Shown here: positions 5,654 to 13,000 of the stretch, one piece after another | Layout: the number at the start of each line of letters is the position of its first letter | How positions within the stretch are numbered: position 1 is the first letter of the stretch | NCBI GenBank assembly: GCA_945876185.1 | Contig: CAMCMZ010000042.1 | Location: 1 to 33,284, forward strand | Direction of reading: 5' to 3' | Length of the DNA stretch: 33,284 bases | Origin: Candidatus Kuenenia stuttgartensis | GTDB taxonomy: Bacteria > Planctomycetota > UBA11346 | Notes under the pieces: generated by a model | The model's input: the letters and a program-made list of their open reading frames with translations, nothing else | What the model was told of the DNA's origin: nothing | The model's database searches: none | Made by a program: the position numbers and the translations under genes

Positions 5654-7240
5654 TCAGTGGCGGAAGTGGCGCACGCCGGTGAAGACCATGGCGACGTCGG
5701 CTTTATCGGCGGCGGCGATGACGGCGGCATCGCCGCGTGAGCCGCCGGGCTGGACCACGGCGGTGACTCCTGCCTGCGCCAGGGTTTCCAATCCATCAGC
5801 GAAGGGGAAGAACGCGTCGCTGGCCGCGACGGTGCCCTGGGCGCGCGCGCCGGCGAGGCGCACGGCGATGGCGGTGCTGTTGACGCGGCTCATCTGGCCC
5901 GCACCGGCGCCGACGAGTTCGCCAGCCTTGGCAAGGCAGATCGCGTTGGATTTGAGATGCTTGCAGACCAGCCAGGCAAAAGCGAGGTCGGCCAGTTCGG
6001 GGGCGGTCGGAACGCGCTTCGTCACGACCTTCAGGCTGGCGGGGTCCCAGCCGGCGGTGTCGTAGTCCTGCACCAGCAGGCCGCCGAGGACGTTCTTCAC
6101 GTAGCGCGCGCCGGCGGGCACGCCGGTCCACCCGCCGAGCGCGAGCAGGCGGACGTTGGCCTTCCACTTCGGCTTGGTGGTCAGGATCGCCAGCGCCTCG
6201 GCGCTGAAGCCGGGGGCGATGACGACCTCGACGAAATCGCGCGGTACCATGGTCGCGGCGGTGGCGGCGTCGATCTCGCGGTTGCAGGCGATGATGCCGC
6301 CGAAGGCCGCCTGCGGGTCGCCGTCGTAGGCGCGGGCGAAGGCGGTGGCGAGGTCCGCCGCGATGGCGCAGCCGCAGGGGTTGGTGTGCTTGATGATCGC
6401 GCAGGCGGGCTGGGTGAATTCATTGGCCAGGCACCAGGCCGCATCGGCGTCCATGAGGTTGTTGTAGGACAGTTCCTTGCCGTGGAGCTGTTTCAGCCCC
6501 GCGACGCCGGTCGCGCCAGGGGTGCGGATGCCGTACAGGGCGGCGCGCTGGTGCGGATTCTCGCCGTAGCGCAGATCCTGGACCTTCTTGAGCGGCAGCG
6601 CGCATTCGCTGGGAAACAACTCGCTTTCCGGGGTGGACGCGCTGGCGGGTCCGGCCAGGCGGGTGAGTTCGTCGGCGATCAGCGCGTCATAGCGCGCGGT
6701 GGTGCGGAAGACGGTGCGGGCGCAGTGCTGGCGGAACTCCAGCGTGGTGTCGCCGCCGTGCGCGTCGCATTCCGCCAGGCAGCGGGCGTAGTCGGCTGGG
6801 TCGACGAGGACGGTGACAAAGGCGTGGTTCTTGGCGGCGCTGCGCAGCATCGATGGACCGCCGATGTCGATTTTCTCAATCTTGTCGGCGGTGGTCGCGC
6901 CCGGCTTGTCGCAGGTGGCCTCGAAGGGGTAAAGGTTCACTGCGACAAGGTCGATCATCCCGATGCCGTTGGCGCGCGCTGCTTCCAACTGGTGGGCGTC
7001 GTCGCGCACGCACAGCAGGCCGCCGTGGATCTTCGGGTGCAGGGTCTTGACCCGTCCGTCCATCATCTCGGGGAAACCGGTGTATTCCGCGACCTCGATC
7101 ACCGGCAGACCGGCATCCTTGAGCGCCTTCCAGGTTCCGCCGGTCGACAGCAGTTCGACTCCACGCTGGTGCAGCGCCTGGGCGAAATCGACGATCCCGG
7201 TCTTGTCGAAGACGGACAGGAGGGCGCGGCGGATGGGCAT
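5654..7240 (-). CDS. purH: Bifunctional AICAR transformylase/IMP cyclohydrolase PurH
   Basis: PurH catalyses the last two steps of de novo IMP synthesis: formyl transfer from 10-formyl-THF to AICAR, then ring closure. The N-terminal MGS-like cyclohydrolase domain (about 1-195) has LLSTGGTWKALKDAG and the signature MMDGRVKTLHPKIHGG. The C-terminal AICARFT domain has the catalytic Lys-His pair in KHTNPCG (K284, H285). It closes with PGGSRGDAAVIAAAD and a terminal TGVRHFRH. At 528 residues it has normal family length. The frame stays open further upstream, but ATG 7240 has a good ribosome site (GAAAGG) and matches the family N-terminus (MPIRRALLSVFDKTG). Cytosolic. No other purine gene is adjacent. 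Confidence 0.97.
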   Translation of the reverse strand: MPIRRALLSVFDKTGIVDFAQALHQRGVELLSTGGTWKALKDAGLPVIEVAEYTGFPEMMDGRVKTLHPKIHGGLLCVRDDAHQLEAARANGIGMIDLVAVNLYPFEATCDKPGATTADKIEKIDIGGPSMLRSAAKNHAFVTVLVDPADYARCLAECDAHGGDTTLEFRQHCARTVFRTTARYDALIADELTRLAGPASASTPESELFPSECALPLKKVQDLRYGENPHQRAALYGIRTPGATGVAGLKQLHGKELSYNNLMDADAAWCLANEFTQPACAIIKHTNPCGCAIAADLATAFARAYDGDPQAAFGGIIACNREIDAATAATMVPRDFVEVVIAPGFSAEALAILTTKPKWKANVRLLALGGWTGVPAGARYVKNVLGGLLVQDYDTAGWDPASLKVVTKRVPTAPELADLAFAWLVCKHLKSNAICLAKAGELVGAGAGQMSRVNSTAIAVRLAGARAQGTVAASDAFFPFADGLETLAQAGVTAVVQPGGSRGDAAVIAAADKADVAMVFTGVRHFRH

Positions 7241-7325
7241 GGTGAGCCTTTCGCCAGCCGCTGGCGGCCGGGCAGGCGCGGCATGCTCGGGGTCATGGGG
7301 GGGCGTCAAGCCTGACCCCTCACCG

Positions 7326-8087
7326 TCACTGACCGGGACGATCCAGGACCACCGTGGATTGGATGGCAAAGTGGTCGGAATGCTCGTTTCTGAAGATCCG
7401 AAAATCTTTTTGCGGTATGGTCTGCGAGGAGATGATCCGGTCGATCCGGCGCGATGGTTCGTGCTCGAACCTGGTCAACTTGGCGTGCTGATTGCGCTCG
7501 ATATCGAAGGTCGGCTCTTTGAGGGCACGACCTGGATCAGTGAAACGCTCCAGCGATTTCGCCTCCGCCTCGTCGTCACCGAAGTTGAAATCCCCGACGA
7601 TCAGGAAGCGCTTGTCCGCACCGTCCGCAAGGATCGTCTTCACCTGCTCGATCCGGCGCTCGGTGTCATCGAGCATGCTGTCGAGATGGACGTTGTAGAT
7701 CACCAGATTGCCAGAGACGGTCTTCACGGTGCTCTTGAGCGCCTTCCGCTGCATCCGCGTCGGCAGGCGAAGGTACGACTGGGCAACCGTCTCCAATCGG
7801 GTCAGGGTAAGGTTCCCGTAGCCTTCCAGCACTTCGCCCTGAATCGCGAATTTGGAGTTCCGGAATCGCTCCCTGATCATGCGTTGGAAAGCCGGGGTGA
7901 CCTCTTGCAGGCAGATGACATCGACATCGGCCTGGGATAAATCCTCGAGAATCAATCGGTATCGCAGGTCAAGTCCAGTGCGATCGTCAAACCAGACGTT
8001 GTAGGAACGGACGGTGAGGTCCTGGGCATCGAGCTGAGGCAAGCAGAGAAGAAGAACCACCAGCAGGAAAGGTGAGTGGCAAAACAT
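7326..8087 (-). CDS. Secreted endonuclease/exonuclease/phosphatase (EEP) family protein
   Basis: This 253-residue protein has a Sec signal peptide (MFCHSPFLLVVLLLCLPQ, probable cleavage after LDA). The complete EEP metal-phosphodiesterase motif set is present: YNVWF with N30, CLQEV with E62, NVHLD with H134, GDFNF at 165-169, RIDRI near 214, and SDHF at 237-240. The arrangement resembles TDP2-like and other EEP hydrolases that cleave phosphodiesters in DNA, nucleotides or lipid headgroups using Mg2+. Secretion argues for an extracytoplasmic nuclease or phosphodiesterase rather than DNA repair. The start at 8087 is chosen because it alone gives the signal peptide. It lies just downstream of two outer-membrane barrel genes on the same strand. 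The substrate is unknown. Confidence 0.8.
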   Translation of the reverse strand: MFCHSPFLLVVLLLCLPQLDAQDLTVRSYNVWFDDRTGLDLRYRLILEDLSQADVDVICLQEVTPAFQRMIRERFRNSKFAIQGEVLEGYGNLTLTRLETVAQSYLRLPTRMQRKALKSTVKTVSGNLVIYNVHLDSMLDDTERRIEQVKTILADGADKRFLIVGDFNFGDDEAEAKSLERFTDPGRALKEPTFDIERNQHAKLTRFEHEPSRRIDRIISSQTIPQKDFRIFRNEHSDHFAIQSTVVLDRPGQ

Positions 8088-8113
8088 CTTCAGCTTCAGC
8101 CACTGGACTCGTG

Positions 8114-8833
8114 TCAAAACCTGAATCCCGTCATCAGCGCAAAGGTGAAGCCACGGATCTCCAGGCGGTCCTTGGCGCTGACCGAGGCGGCCCCGGTCGC
8201 GGCGTCGGCGCGGTTGCTCAGGCTGACCTCGTGCTGGTAGCGCATCCAGCGGCCATCGAATCCGAACTGCCAACTCCCTCGGGTGGCGACGAGGCCGGCG
8301 CGCAGGCCGTATTCGGTGCTGTGGCCGGTGCCGGAGGGCTGGATCGGCCGGCCGTTGGCATCGTGGCTGCCATTGACCACCACCGACGCGAGGCCGAGGC
8401 CGACGAAGGCGCCGGCTTCGAGGTCGAGCCACGGGGCGTTTTTCAGGCGCTGGGCCCAGCCGATTTCCACGTCGGCCATCAGACCCCAGTGCTCGCGGCG
8501 GACGCTGGACTCGGTGGTCTCCATCTGGTGGAAGCCAGTCCAGACGCCGAACGAATAGCGGCCGCCGTTGTCTCCCACCGGTTCGCGGCCGAGGAAGGCG
8601 AGGCCGATGCGGCGACCACCGGGCTGCGGTGCGGACTGATCCTTGCCGCCGGTGGTATAGGTGATGGTCTCCTGGCCCGACGTCGGCATGCGCAGATAGA
8701 AGAAACGGATGTCGGTTTCAGGTTGGGGGACGGGCGGCGCGACGCTGCCGGGATCAAAGTCCTCGGCGGCCGCCGTGGTGCAGGCGAGCACCGCCGCCGA
8801 CCAGGCCGCAGCCGACCGAGCCAGTCGGGCCAC
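8114..8833 (-). CDS. Outer-membrane beta-barrel protein (paralogue of upstream gene)
   Basis: This 239-residue protein starts at GTG, 3 bp after the stop of the upstream paralogue. It has a signal peptide (LARSAAAWSAAVLACTTAAA). The mature part is rich in alternating strands with Gly/aromatic pairs and ends in GFRF, the terminal-Phe pattern recognised for outer-membrane insertion. The segment EAGAFVGLGLASVVVNGSHD and the following EYGLRAGL match the neighbour's ETGVLLGLGIATVHSTGYRD and YDVGLRAGL, so the two genes are a tandem duplication. Function is unknown. OmpA/OmpW-like 8-stranded barrels of this size are structural or adhesive. Confidence 0.7.
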   Translation of the reverse strand: MARLARSAAAWSAAVLACTTAAAEDFDPGSVAPPVPQPETDIRFFYLRMPTSGQETITYTTGGKDQSAPQPGGRRIGLAFLGREPVGDNGGRYSFGVWTGFHQMETTESSVRREHWGLMADVEIGWAQRLKNAPWLDLEAGAFVGLGLASVVVNGSHDANGRPIQPSGTGHSTEYGLRAGLVATRGSWQFGFDGRWMRYQHEVSLSNRADAATGAASVSAKDRLEIRGFTFALMTGFRF

Positions 8834-8836
8834 GGC

Positions 8837-9568
8837 TCAGAACCGCCAGCCGACGCCGAATGCGAAGGCGGGTCCGCTGAAGGTCACGGTCTGCTTCAAC
8901 CCGATGTTGCCGGCTGGATCGGAGGTGACGGTGTTGGTGGCGAACTGGTGGTAAAGATAGCGCGCGTCACCGAAGACCTGGAGCCCGTTGGAGAGCGTCC
9001 AGGCCAGGCCTGCGCGCAGGCCGACATCGTAGGCCCAGCCCATGCCCTTGGTGTCGCGTTCGACGCCGTTGGAGTCACGGTAGCCGGTGGAATGCACGGT
9101 GGCGATGCCGAGGCCGAGCAGCACGCCGGTCTCGAATTGCACCGGGCGGGAACCGAGGCGCCGGGCATAACCGATCTCGCCATCGAGCATGAAGACGCGG
9201 AAACGGTCGGAGGTGTTGGCGGTGCTGTCGATGAACAGCTCATGGCTGACACTGAGGCCCGACAGCATGACGCCGGCGCCTCGGTCCGGGTTCTCGCTTT
9301 CAAGGAAACCCAGGGTCAGGCGCACCGGGGTCTTGGTCCCCGGGGTCTTGGTAAGGGCACCCTTGGGCTGGCCACCGCCGTCGCGTTCGACCGCCACCTT
9401 GGCGTCCTTCGGCAGCGGCATGACGGTGAAGCGCCAGTCGGTGTACGCGCTCAGGCGGTCGGATTCGACCAGCGGCGCATCCTGGTTCTCGGATGCGGTG
9501 GCCGAACCGAGGCTTCCGGCGGCTGCCAGGATGGCGAGGGCGGGGACGATCAGAAAGTCGGTGCGCAT
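8837..9568 (-). CDS. Outer-membrane beta-barrel protein
   Basis: This 243-residue protein has a signal peptide (MRTDFLIVPALAILAAAGSL, cleavage near ATA-SEN). A barrel-like body ends in GVGWRF, with a terminal Phe. Family-like motifs are FMLDGEIGYARRLGSRPVQF, GLGIATVHSTGYRDSNG and GLQVFGDARYLYHQFA. It is the upstream member of a tandem pair with the 8114-8833 gene, and a more distant relative lies at 20855-21490. An upstream CCGGGG eight bases before ATG may serve as ribosome site. The ligand or role is not visible from sequence. Confidence 0.72.
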   Translation of the reverse strand: MRTDFLIVPALAILAAAGSLGSATASENQDAPLVESDRLSAYTDWRFTVMPLPKDAKVAVERDGGGQPKGALTKTPGTKTPVRLTLGFLESENPDRGAGVMLSGLSVSHELFIDSTANTSDRFRVFMLDGEIGYARRLGSRPVQFETGVLLGLGIATVHSTGYRDSNGVERDTKGMGWAYDVGLRAGLAWTLSNGLQVFGDARYLYHQFATNTVTSDPAGNIGLKQTVTFSGPAFAFGVGWRF

Positions 9569-9720
9569 GTCGGACCCCGGTGCGGTGGGCTGGGCACCCG
9601 GCGTAAGCCTGGGCCACCTGATGTCGAGGCCTGACGTGGTATCTGGTCACCGGGCGTGCGATGCGCCGGGCACCTGGAAACCGGCTCCGTAGGTCTCTGC
9701 GCCTAACCGGAACCGGCGCG

Positions 9721-11073
9721 TCAGCGGTTCTTGAGCTCGGTGATCACCACCACGGTGATCGCGATCACGATGCTCGCCCCGAGGAGGATCCAGTGCAGGT
9801 TGTGGCGGATATGCTCAGCCAGCGTATGGGGCCGGGTTTCGTGCAGCGCCGGATCGATGAAGGCGGCACTGACCTCGTGCGGCGTGGTCGTCGGGACCGG
9901 GTTCCGGCTGGGCGGTTTGGGAATGCGATCGGTATAGGGCCGACGTGCAGCCTCCAGCGCCGAACCCGCGTTGGACTGCGGTCGGGCGGCCGGCATGGTG
10001 CCAGGAGTGCTGCCCAGGTTCGAGGGCGGATAGTGGCTGGAGGTCGGCCGGCGGACATTGTTGCCGGCCACGCGCGAACTGGTCGGCACCACGCGCGAAC
10101 TGGTCGGCACCACGCGCGAACTGGTCGGCAAGGGCCGTTCACCGATCCGGCGCGAACGGGTGACGTCCGAAATGACGCTGGAAGCGCCGAGATTCCGCAC
10201 CGCCTTCTCGCAGGCGAGGATCAGGGCGCGGTAGCTCAGGTAGCGATCGCCCTGCTTCTTCGCCATGGCGTTGAGCACGAGTTCGCGCGTCGCCTGGCTC
10301 AACCCGGTCTTATGCAGGCCCGGATCCGGCGGTGGCTTGGTCAGGTGCGCGTTCATCACCAGGCCCGGTGACGGTTCCGGGTAGGGGTACCTGCCGGTCA
10401 GGAGGTGGAACAGGGTCGCACCAACGGCGTAGATGTCGGCGTGGATGTCGATGTCGGCCTCGCCGCGGATCTGCTCCGGCGCCATATAATGCGGCGTGCC
10501 CATCACCGCGCCGGTCATGGTCATCGACTGGTAGTCGGAACTCACCGATTTGGCGAGGCCGAAATCGATGAGTTTCGGAAGGTCGCTGTCATCGACGCCA
10601 GCCGTGGCGAAGGGATCGCTGCCGGTCTTCTGGATCAGGATGTTCGCCGGCTTGATGTCGCGATGGACCAGGCCCGCTTTGTGGTGCACGTGCTCAAGTC
10701 CCTTCGCCACACCGATCATCACCTTCAGGGCGCTGACCTCGGCCAGGGCGCCGGTTTTTTTCAGGACCTCCTCCAGGGTCGGTCCACGCACGAACTCCAT
10801 GGCCAGATAGGGTCGACCGGCGACATCGCCAGACCCCAGCGCCCGTGCGATGTTGGGATGGTCCAGGCCCGACATGAGGGTGATCTCGCGATGGAACCGG
10901 CTTATGAAATCGCGGTTTTCTGAGAACTTCGCCGCCAGGAGCTTGACCGCGGCCTCACGGCCACCGGCATCGATGCCGTGGTAGACCTCACCCATTGCGC
11001 CGGCACCGAGTACGCGGGTGACCCGCCAGGGGCCGATGCTGGTCAAGGAAGGAGCGGTTTCAGGAGCGGGCAT
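9721..11073 (-). CDS. Membrane-anchored Ser/Thr protein kinase (PASTA-less, Hanks type)
   Basis: This 450-residue protein starts at ATG 11073; a GTG nine codons upstream is also possible. The kinase domain is complete: Gly-loop LGAGAMGEVYHG, ATP-binding Lys in AAVKLL (K44), catalytic HRDIKPANIL (D139), DFGLAKS (D170) and activation-segment end GTPHYMAPEQ. Residues about 310-400 form a Pro/Ser/Arg-rich linker holding three tandem PTSSRVV repeats. One TM segment near the C-terminus (WILLGASIVIAITVVVITEL) leaves only a short external tail, so the kinase is cytosolic and has no extracytoplasmic sensor domain. It is divergent from the pilM-like/dnaA operon. Substrates are unknown. Confidence 0.92.
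   Translation of the reverse strand: MPAPETAPSLTSIGPWRVTRVLGAGAMGEVYHGIDAGGREAAVKLLAAKFSENRDFISRFHREITLMSGLDHPNIARALGSGDVAGRPYLAMEFVRGPTLEEVLKKTGALAEVSALKVMIGVAKGLEHVHHKAGLVHRDIKPANILIQKTGSDPFATAGVDDSDLPKLIDFGLAKSVSSDYQSMTMTGAVMGTPHYMAPEQIRGEADIDIHADIYAVGATLFHLLTGRYPYPEPSPGLVMNAHLTKPPPDPGLHKTGLSQATRELVLNAMAKKQGDRYLSYRALILACEKAVRNLGASSVISDVTRSRRIGERPLPTSSRVVPTSSRVVPTSSRVAGNNVRRPTSSHYPPSNLGSTPGTMPAARPQSNAGSALEAARRPYTDRIPKPPSRNPVPTTTPHEVSAAFIDPALHETRPHTLAEHIRHNLHWILLGASIVIAITVVVITELKNR
10070..10130. repeat. 21-bp tandem repeat inside the kinase gene (about 2.9 copies)
   Basis: The unit ACGCGCGAACTGGTCGGCACC occurs at 10070-10090 and 10091-10111, with a near-complete third copy at 10112-10130. 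The copies are virtually identical. The repeat is in frame and encodes the PTSSRVV motifs of the juxtamembrane linker. Copy number probably varies between strains by slippage. Confidence 0.85.
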
Positions 11074-11429
11074 GGGGCTGGCTGGGAGGGGCGGGGGCAC
11101 GCCGGGCAGTGGCGCAACATATGCGACGTTATTGGTGGATGCGACGAGGCAACCGGCAATTTGCCGTTGGACCCGACCGATCGGGCTAAGTAATGGGATC
11201 TACTCGGATTTACTTGAGTCTAGCCTTGCACACTCGCAACACATTGAGGCGCCAGGGGCTGAAATGGCCTTCCAGCACCTTCCCATGCCATTCCAGAGCG
11301 CCCCTGGCGTTGGAAGCGGTTCCAGCCAGGCCAGACCCAGGGCTGGATCATCAGGTTGCCGTGGTTTCCGGCAGCCCACGGGTTTGCCCCGATCCACCTG
11401 GCCCTAGCATCGCCGCCCGGACCTGATCC
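11074..11429. promoter_or_regulatory. Divergent regulatory region with a structured leader
   Basis: This 356-bp gap lies between the divergently transcribed kinase and pilM-like genes. No coding frame is convincing. At 11250-11309 a long imperfect hairpin can form: 10-bp stem CGCCAGGGGC/GCCCCTGGCG, internal loop 3/5, 6-bp stem AATGGC/GCCATT and an 18-nt apical loop. A small dyad CGGCAA-T-TTGCCG lies at 11154-11166. No confident -35/-10 pair was found. Confidence 0.45.
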
Positions 11430-12989
11430 ATGACCACCACCATCGAGTTGACCAGCAGCGCCGTCCGGCTCTGCCGTTTTGACGACCAGCGCCTCGTCCA
11501 GCTCGAGAGCTGGCCGGTCGCCGAGGGCCAGGATCCGATCGCGGTCCTGCGCGCCGCGCCGCTGCCACCCGAACTTGGCAAGGTGCGCGTGGTGCTGGCC
11601 CACGATGAACTTCTGCTGCGCACCATGGTGCAGCCGCCGTGCCCCCTGGACCGGCTGGATCGCATCGTGCGCTTCGACCTTGAGGCCGCCGGCGGCGAGG
11701 CGGATCCGATCGCGATCGCCTGGCATCGGGTCAAGGCGGGACTGGGTGACGACTTCCGCATCCTGGCCCTGGTGACCAAGCGCAAGCTGATCGCGCAGAT
11801 CAATGAGGCGCTGGCCGTGCATGGCGCCAAGGCCGCCGCCGTGACCGCGCCACCGCTCGGCCTGTGGCACGCGCTGCGGCAGCAGGAATCGACGCTTACG
11901 GATCCGGTGGCGGTGGTCGACGTCGGCGGCGCCCGCATCCACCTCTGCCTGGTCCAGGATGGTGAACTGCTCTTCCTGCGTTCGGTCACGCCCGGCCTGG
12001 AGGAACTGGTCAAACAGGTTGCGGAACTGCGCTCGCTCGCGACCACGGATGCCCGGCCGATGATCGCCAAGCTGGGCTCCCGCACGCCGGCGGACTTGCA
12101 GGAACTCATCGACCGCCAGGCCGGACTGGTCGCCACCGCGATCAGCAACAACCTGCGCTTCGCCAAGGCGCAGCTCCACCTCGACCGTTTCGAACCGAAG
12201 TACCTCTACCTCGCCGGCGCCGGAGCCCAGGCGCCCGGCTTCGTCGCCGCGCTCGCGGCGCGTTCCGGCATTCCGGTGCGCATCCTCAACCCGTTCGCCG
12301 GCGTTCTCAGCTCGCTTCCCGCAGCAGACCTCGATCGGGTTGCCGCCTTGCCCAGCGCCTGGACGACCACGCTCGGGGTGGCCCAGGCGAAGGACCTGGA
12401 ACTCGACGCCTGCACCGAAGAACGCCTGGCGCGTAGCCGCTTCTGGGCCACCACGGGGATCCTGCGGATCGCCGCCGTGCTGGCAGTGACGCTGATCTTT
12501 CTCGCCTTGGTGCGGCAGCAGGTAACCCAGCGCCAGGTGGATGCCGCCCTGGACACGAAGGATGCAACCAGCCTCGCCGCCCTTGTCGACGCGGCGAAGA
12601 AGGCCGACCAGTCGATCGCTGGATTGCGCATCCAGCGTGAGGAATCCGCATCCCTGCTGCGCTGGCTCGACGGTGAACGCCGCCCCGGCCGCATCGCACC
12701 GGAACTGCTCGCCGCCTTCGCCGCCGAGATCGACCCGGCCACCAGGCCGGTCGTGCTCAAGCGCTTCCGGGTGGCGCGGATCCCCGGTGCGACCGAGATC
12801 GAACTGGAAGGCAGCGCCTCGGCGGTGCCGGGCGGTGCCCAGGCCGATACCGTGTTCAAGGACTTCGCCGCCCGGCTCAAAGCCCGCTATCCGGTCGTGA
12901 CGACCGAGACATCGCGCTCGGTCAACGTCGGCCATGAGGGCAACGCGTTGCCGTTTTCGGCTGTCTTCACGATCGCGGATCCGGGCTGA
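11430..12989 (+). CDS. pilM: PilM-PilN-like fusion, type IV pilus/secretion assembly protein
   Basis: This is a 519-residue protein. Residues 1-335 have the pattern of an actin-like (SHS2/FtsA-fold) PilM or GspL cytoplasmic domain: an N-terminal strand (TIELTSSAVRLCRF), a phosphate-loop-like segment VAVVDVGGARIHLCLVQDGE (about 167-186) and a late YLYLAGAGAQAPGFV nucleotide-site motif. One TM segment follows (about 341-363, ILRIAAVLAVTLIFLALV). The remaining 150 residues are periplasmic, start with a coiled coil and resemble the PilN/PilO ferredoxin-like fold. In pilus systems PilM binds PilN on the inner membrane; here the two appear fused, as in GspL. No other pilus gene is adjacent. A DnaA-family gene follows after 11 bp. 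The homology call is pattern-based. Confidence 0.7.
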   Translation: MTTTIELTSSAVRLCRFDDQRLVQLESWPVAEGQDPIAVLRAAPLPPELGKVRVVLAHDELLLRTMVQPPCPLDRLDRIVRFDLEAAGGEADPIAIAWHRVKAGLGDDFRILALVTKRKLIAQINEALAVHGAKAAAVTAPPLGLWHALRQQESTLTDPVAVVDVGGARIHLCLVQDGELLFLRSVTPGLEELVKQVAELRSLATTDARPMIAKLGSRTPADLQELIDRQAGLVATAISNNLRFAKAQLHLDRFEPKYLYLAGAGAQAPGFVAALAARSGIPVRILNPFAGVLSSLPAADLDRVAALPSAWTTTLGVAQAKDLELDACTEERLARSRFWATTGILRIAAVLAVTLIFLALVRQQVTQRQVDAALDTKDATSLAALVDAAKKADQSIAGLRIQREESASLLRWLDGERRPGRIAPELLAAFAAEIDPATRPVVLKRFRVARIPGATEIELEGSASAVPGGAQADTVFKDFAARLKARYPVVTTETSRSVNVGHEGNALPFSAVFTIADPG

Positions 12990-13000
12990 CGGGGACGACG

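Noticed and set aside
5957..7315. Long plus-strand open frame opposite purH
   Set aside because: It is an antisense shadow of purH in a high-GC frame; composition is Gly/Ala/Arg-rich without any domain.
7300..7369. Upstream extension of purH to 7369
   Set aside because: These 43 codons match nothing in PurH, and the ATG at 7240 has a good ribosome site and the conserved N-terminus.
8072..9634. 520-codon plus-strand frame opposite the barrel genes
   Set aside because: The minus strand has signal peptides, barrel strands and proper ends; the plus frame is low-complexity and spans two genes and their gap.
10070..10130. 21-bp repeats as a CRISPR array
   Set aside because: There are no spacers between units and the repeat is in frame inside the kinase gene.
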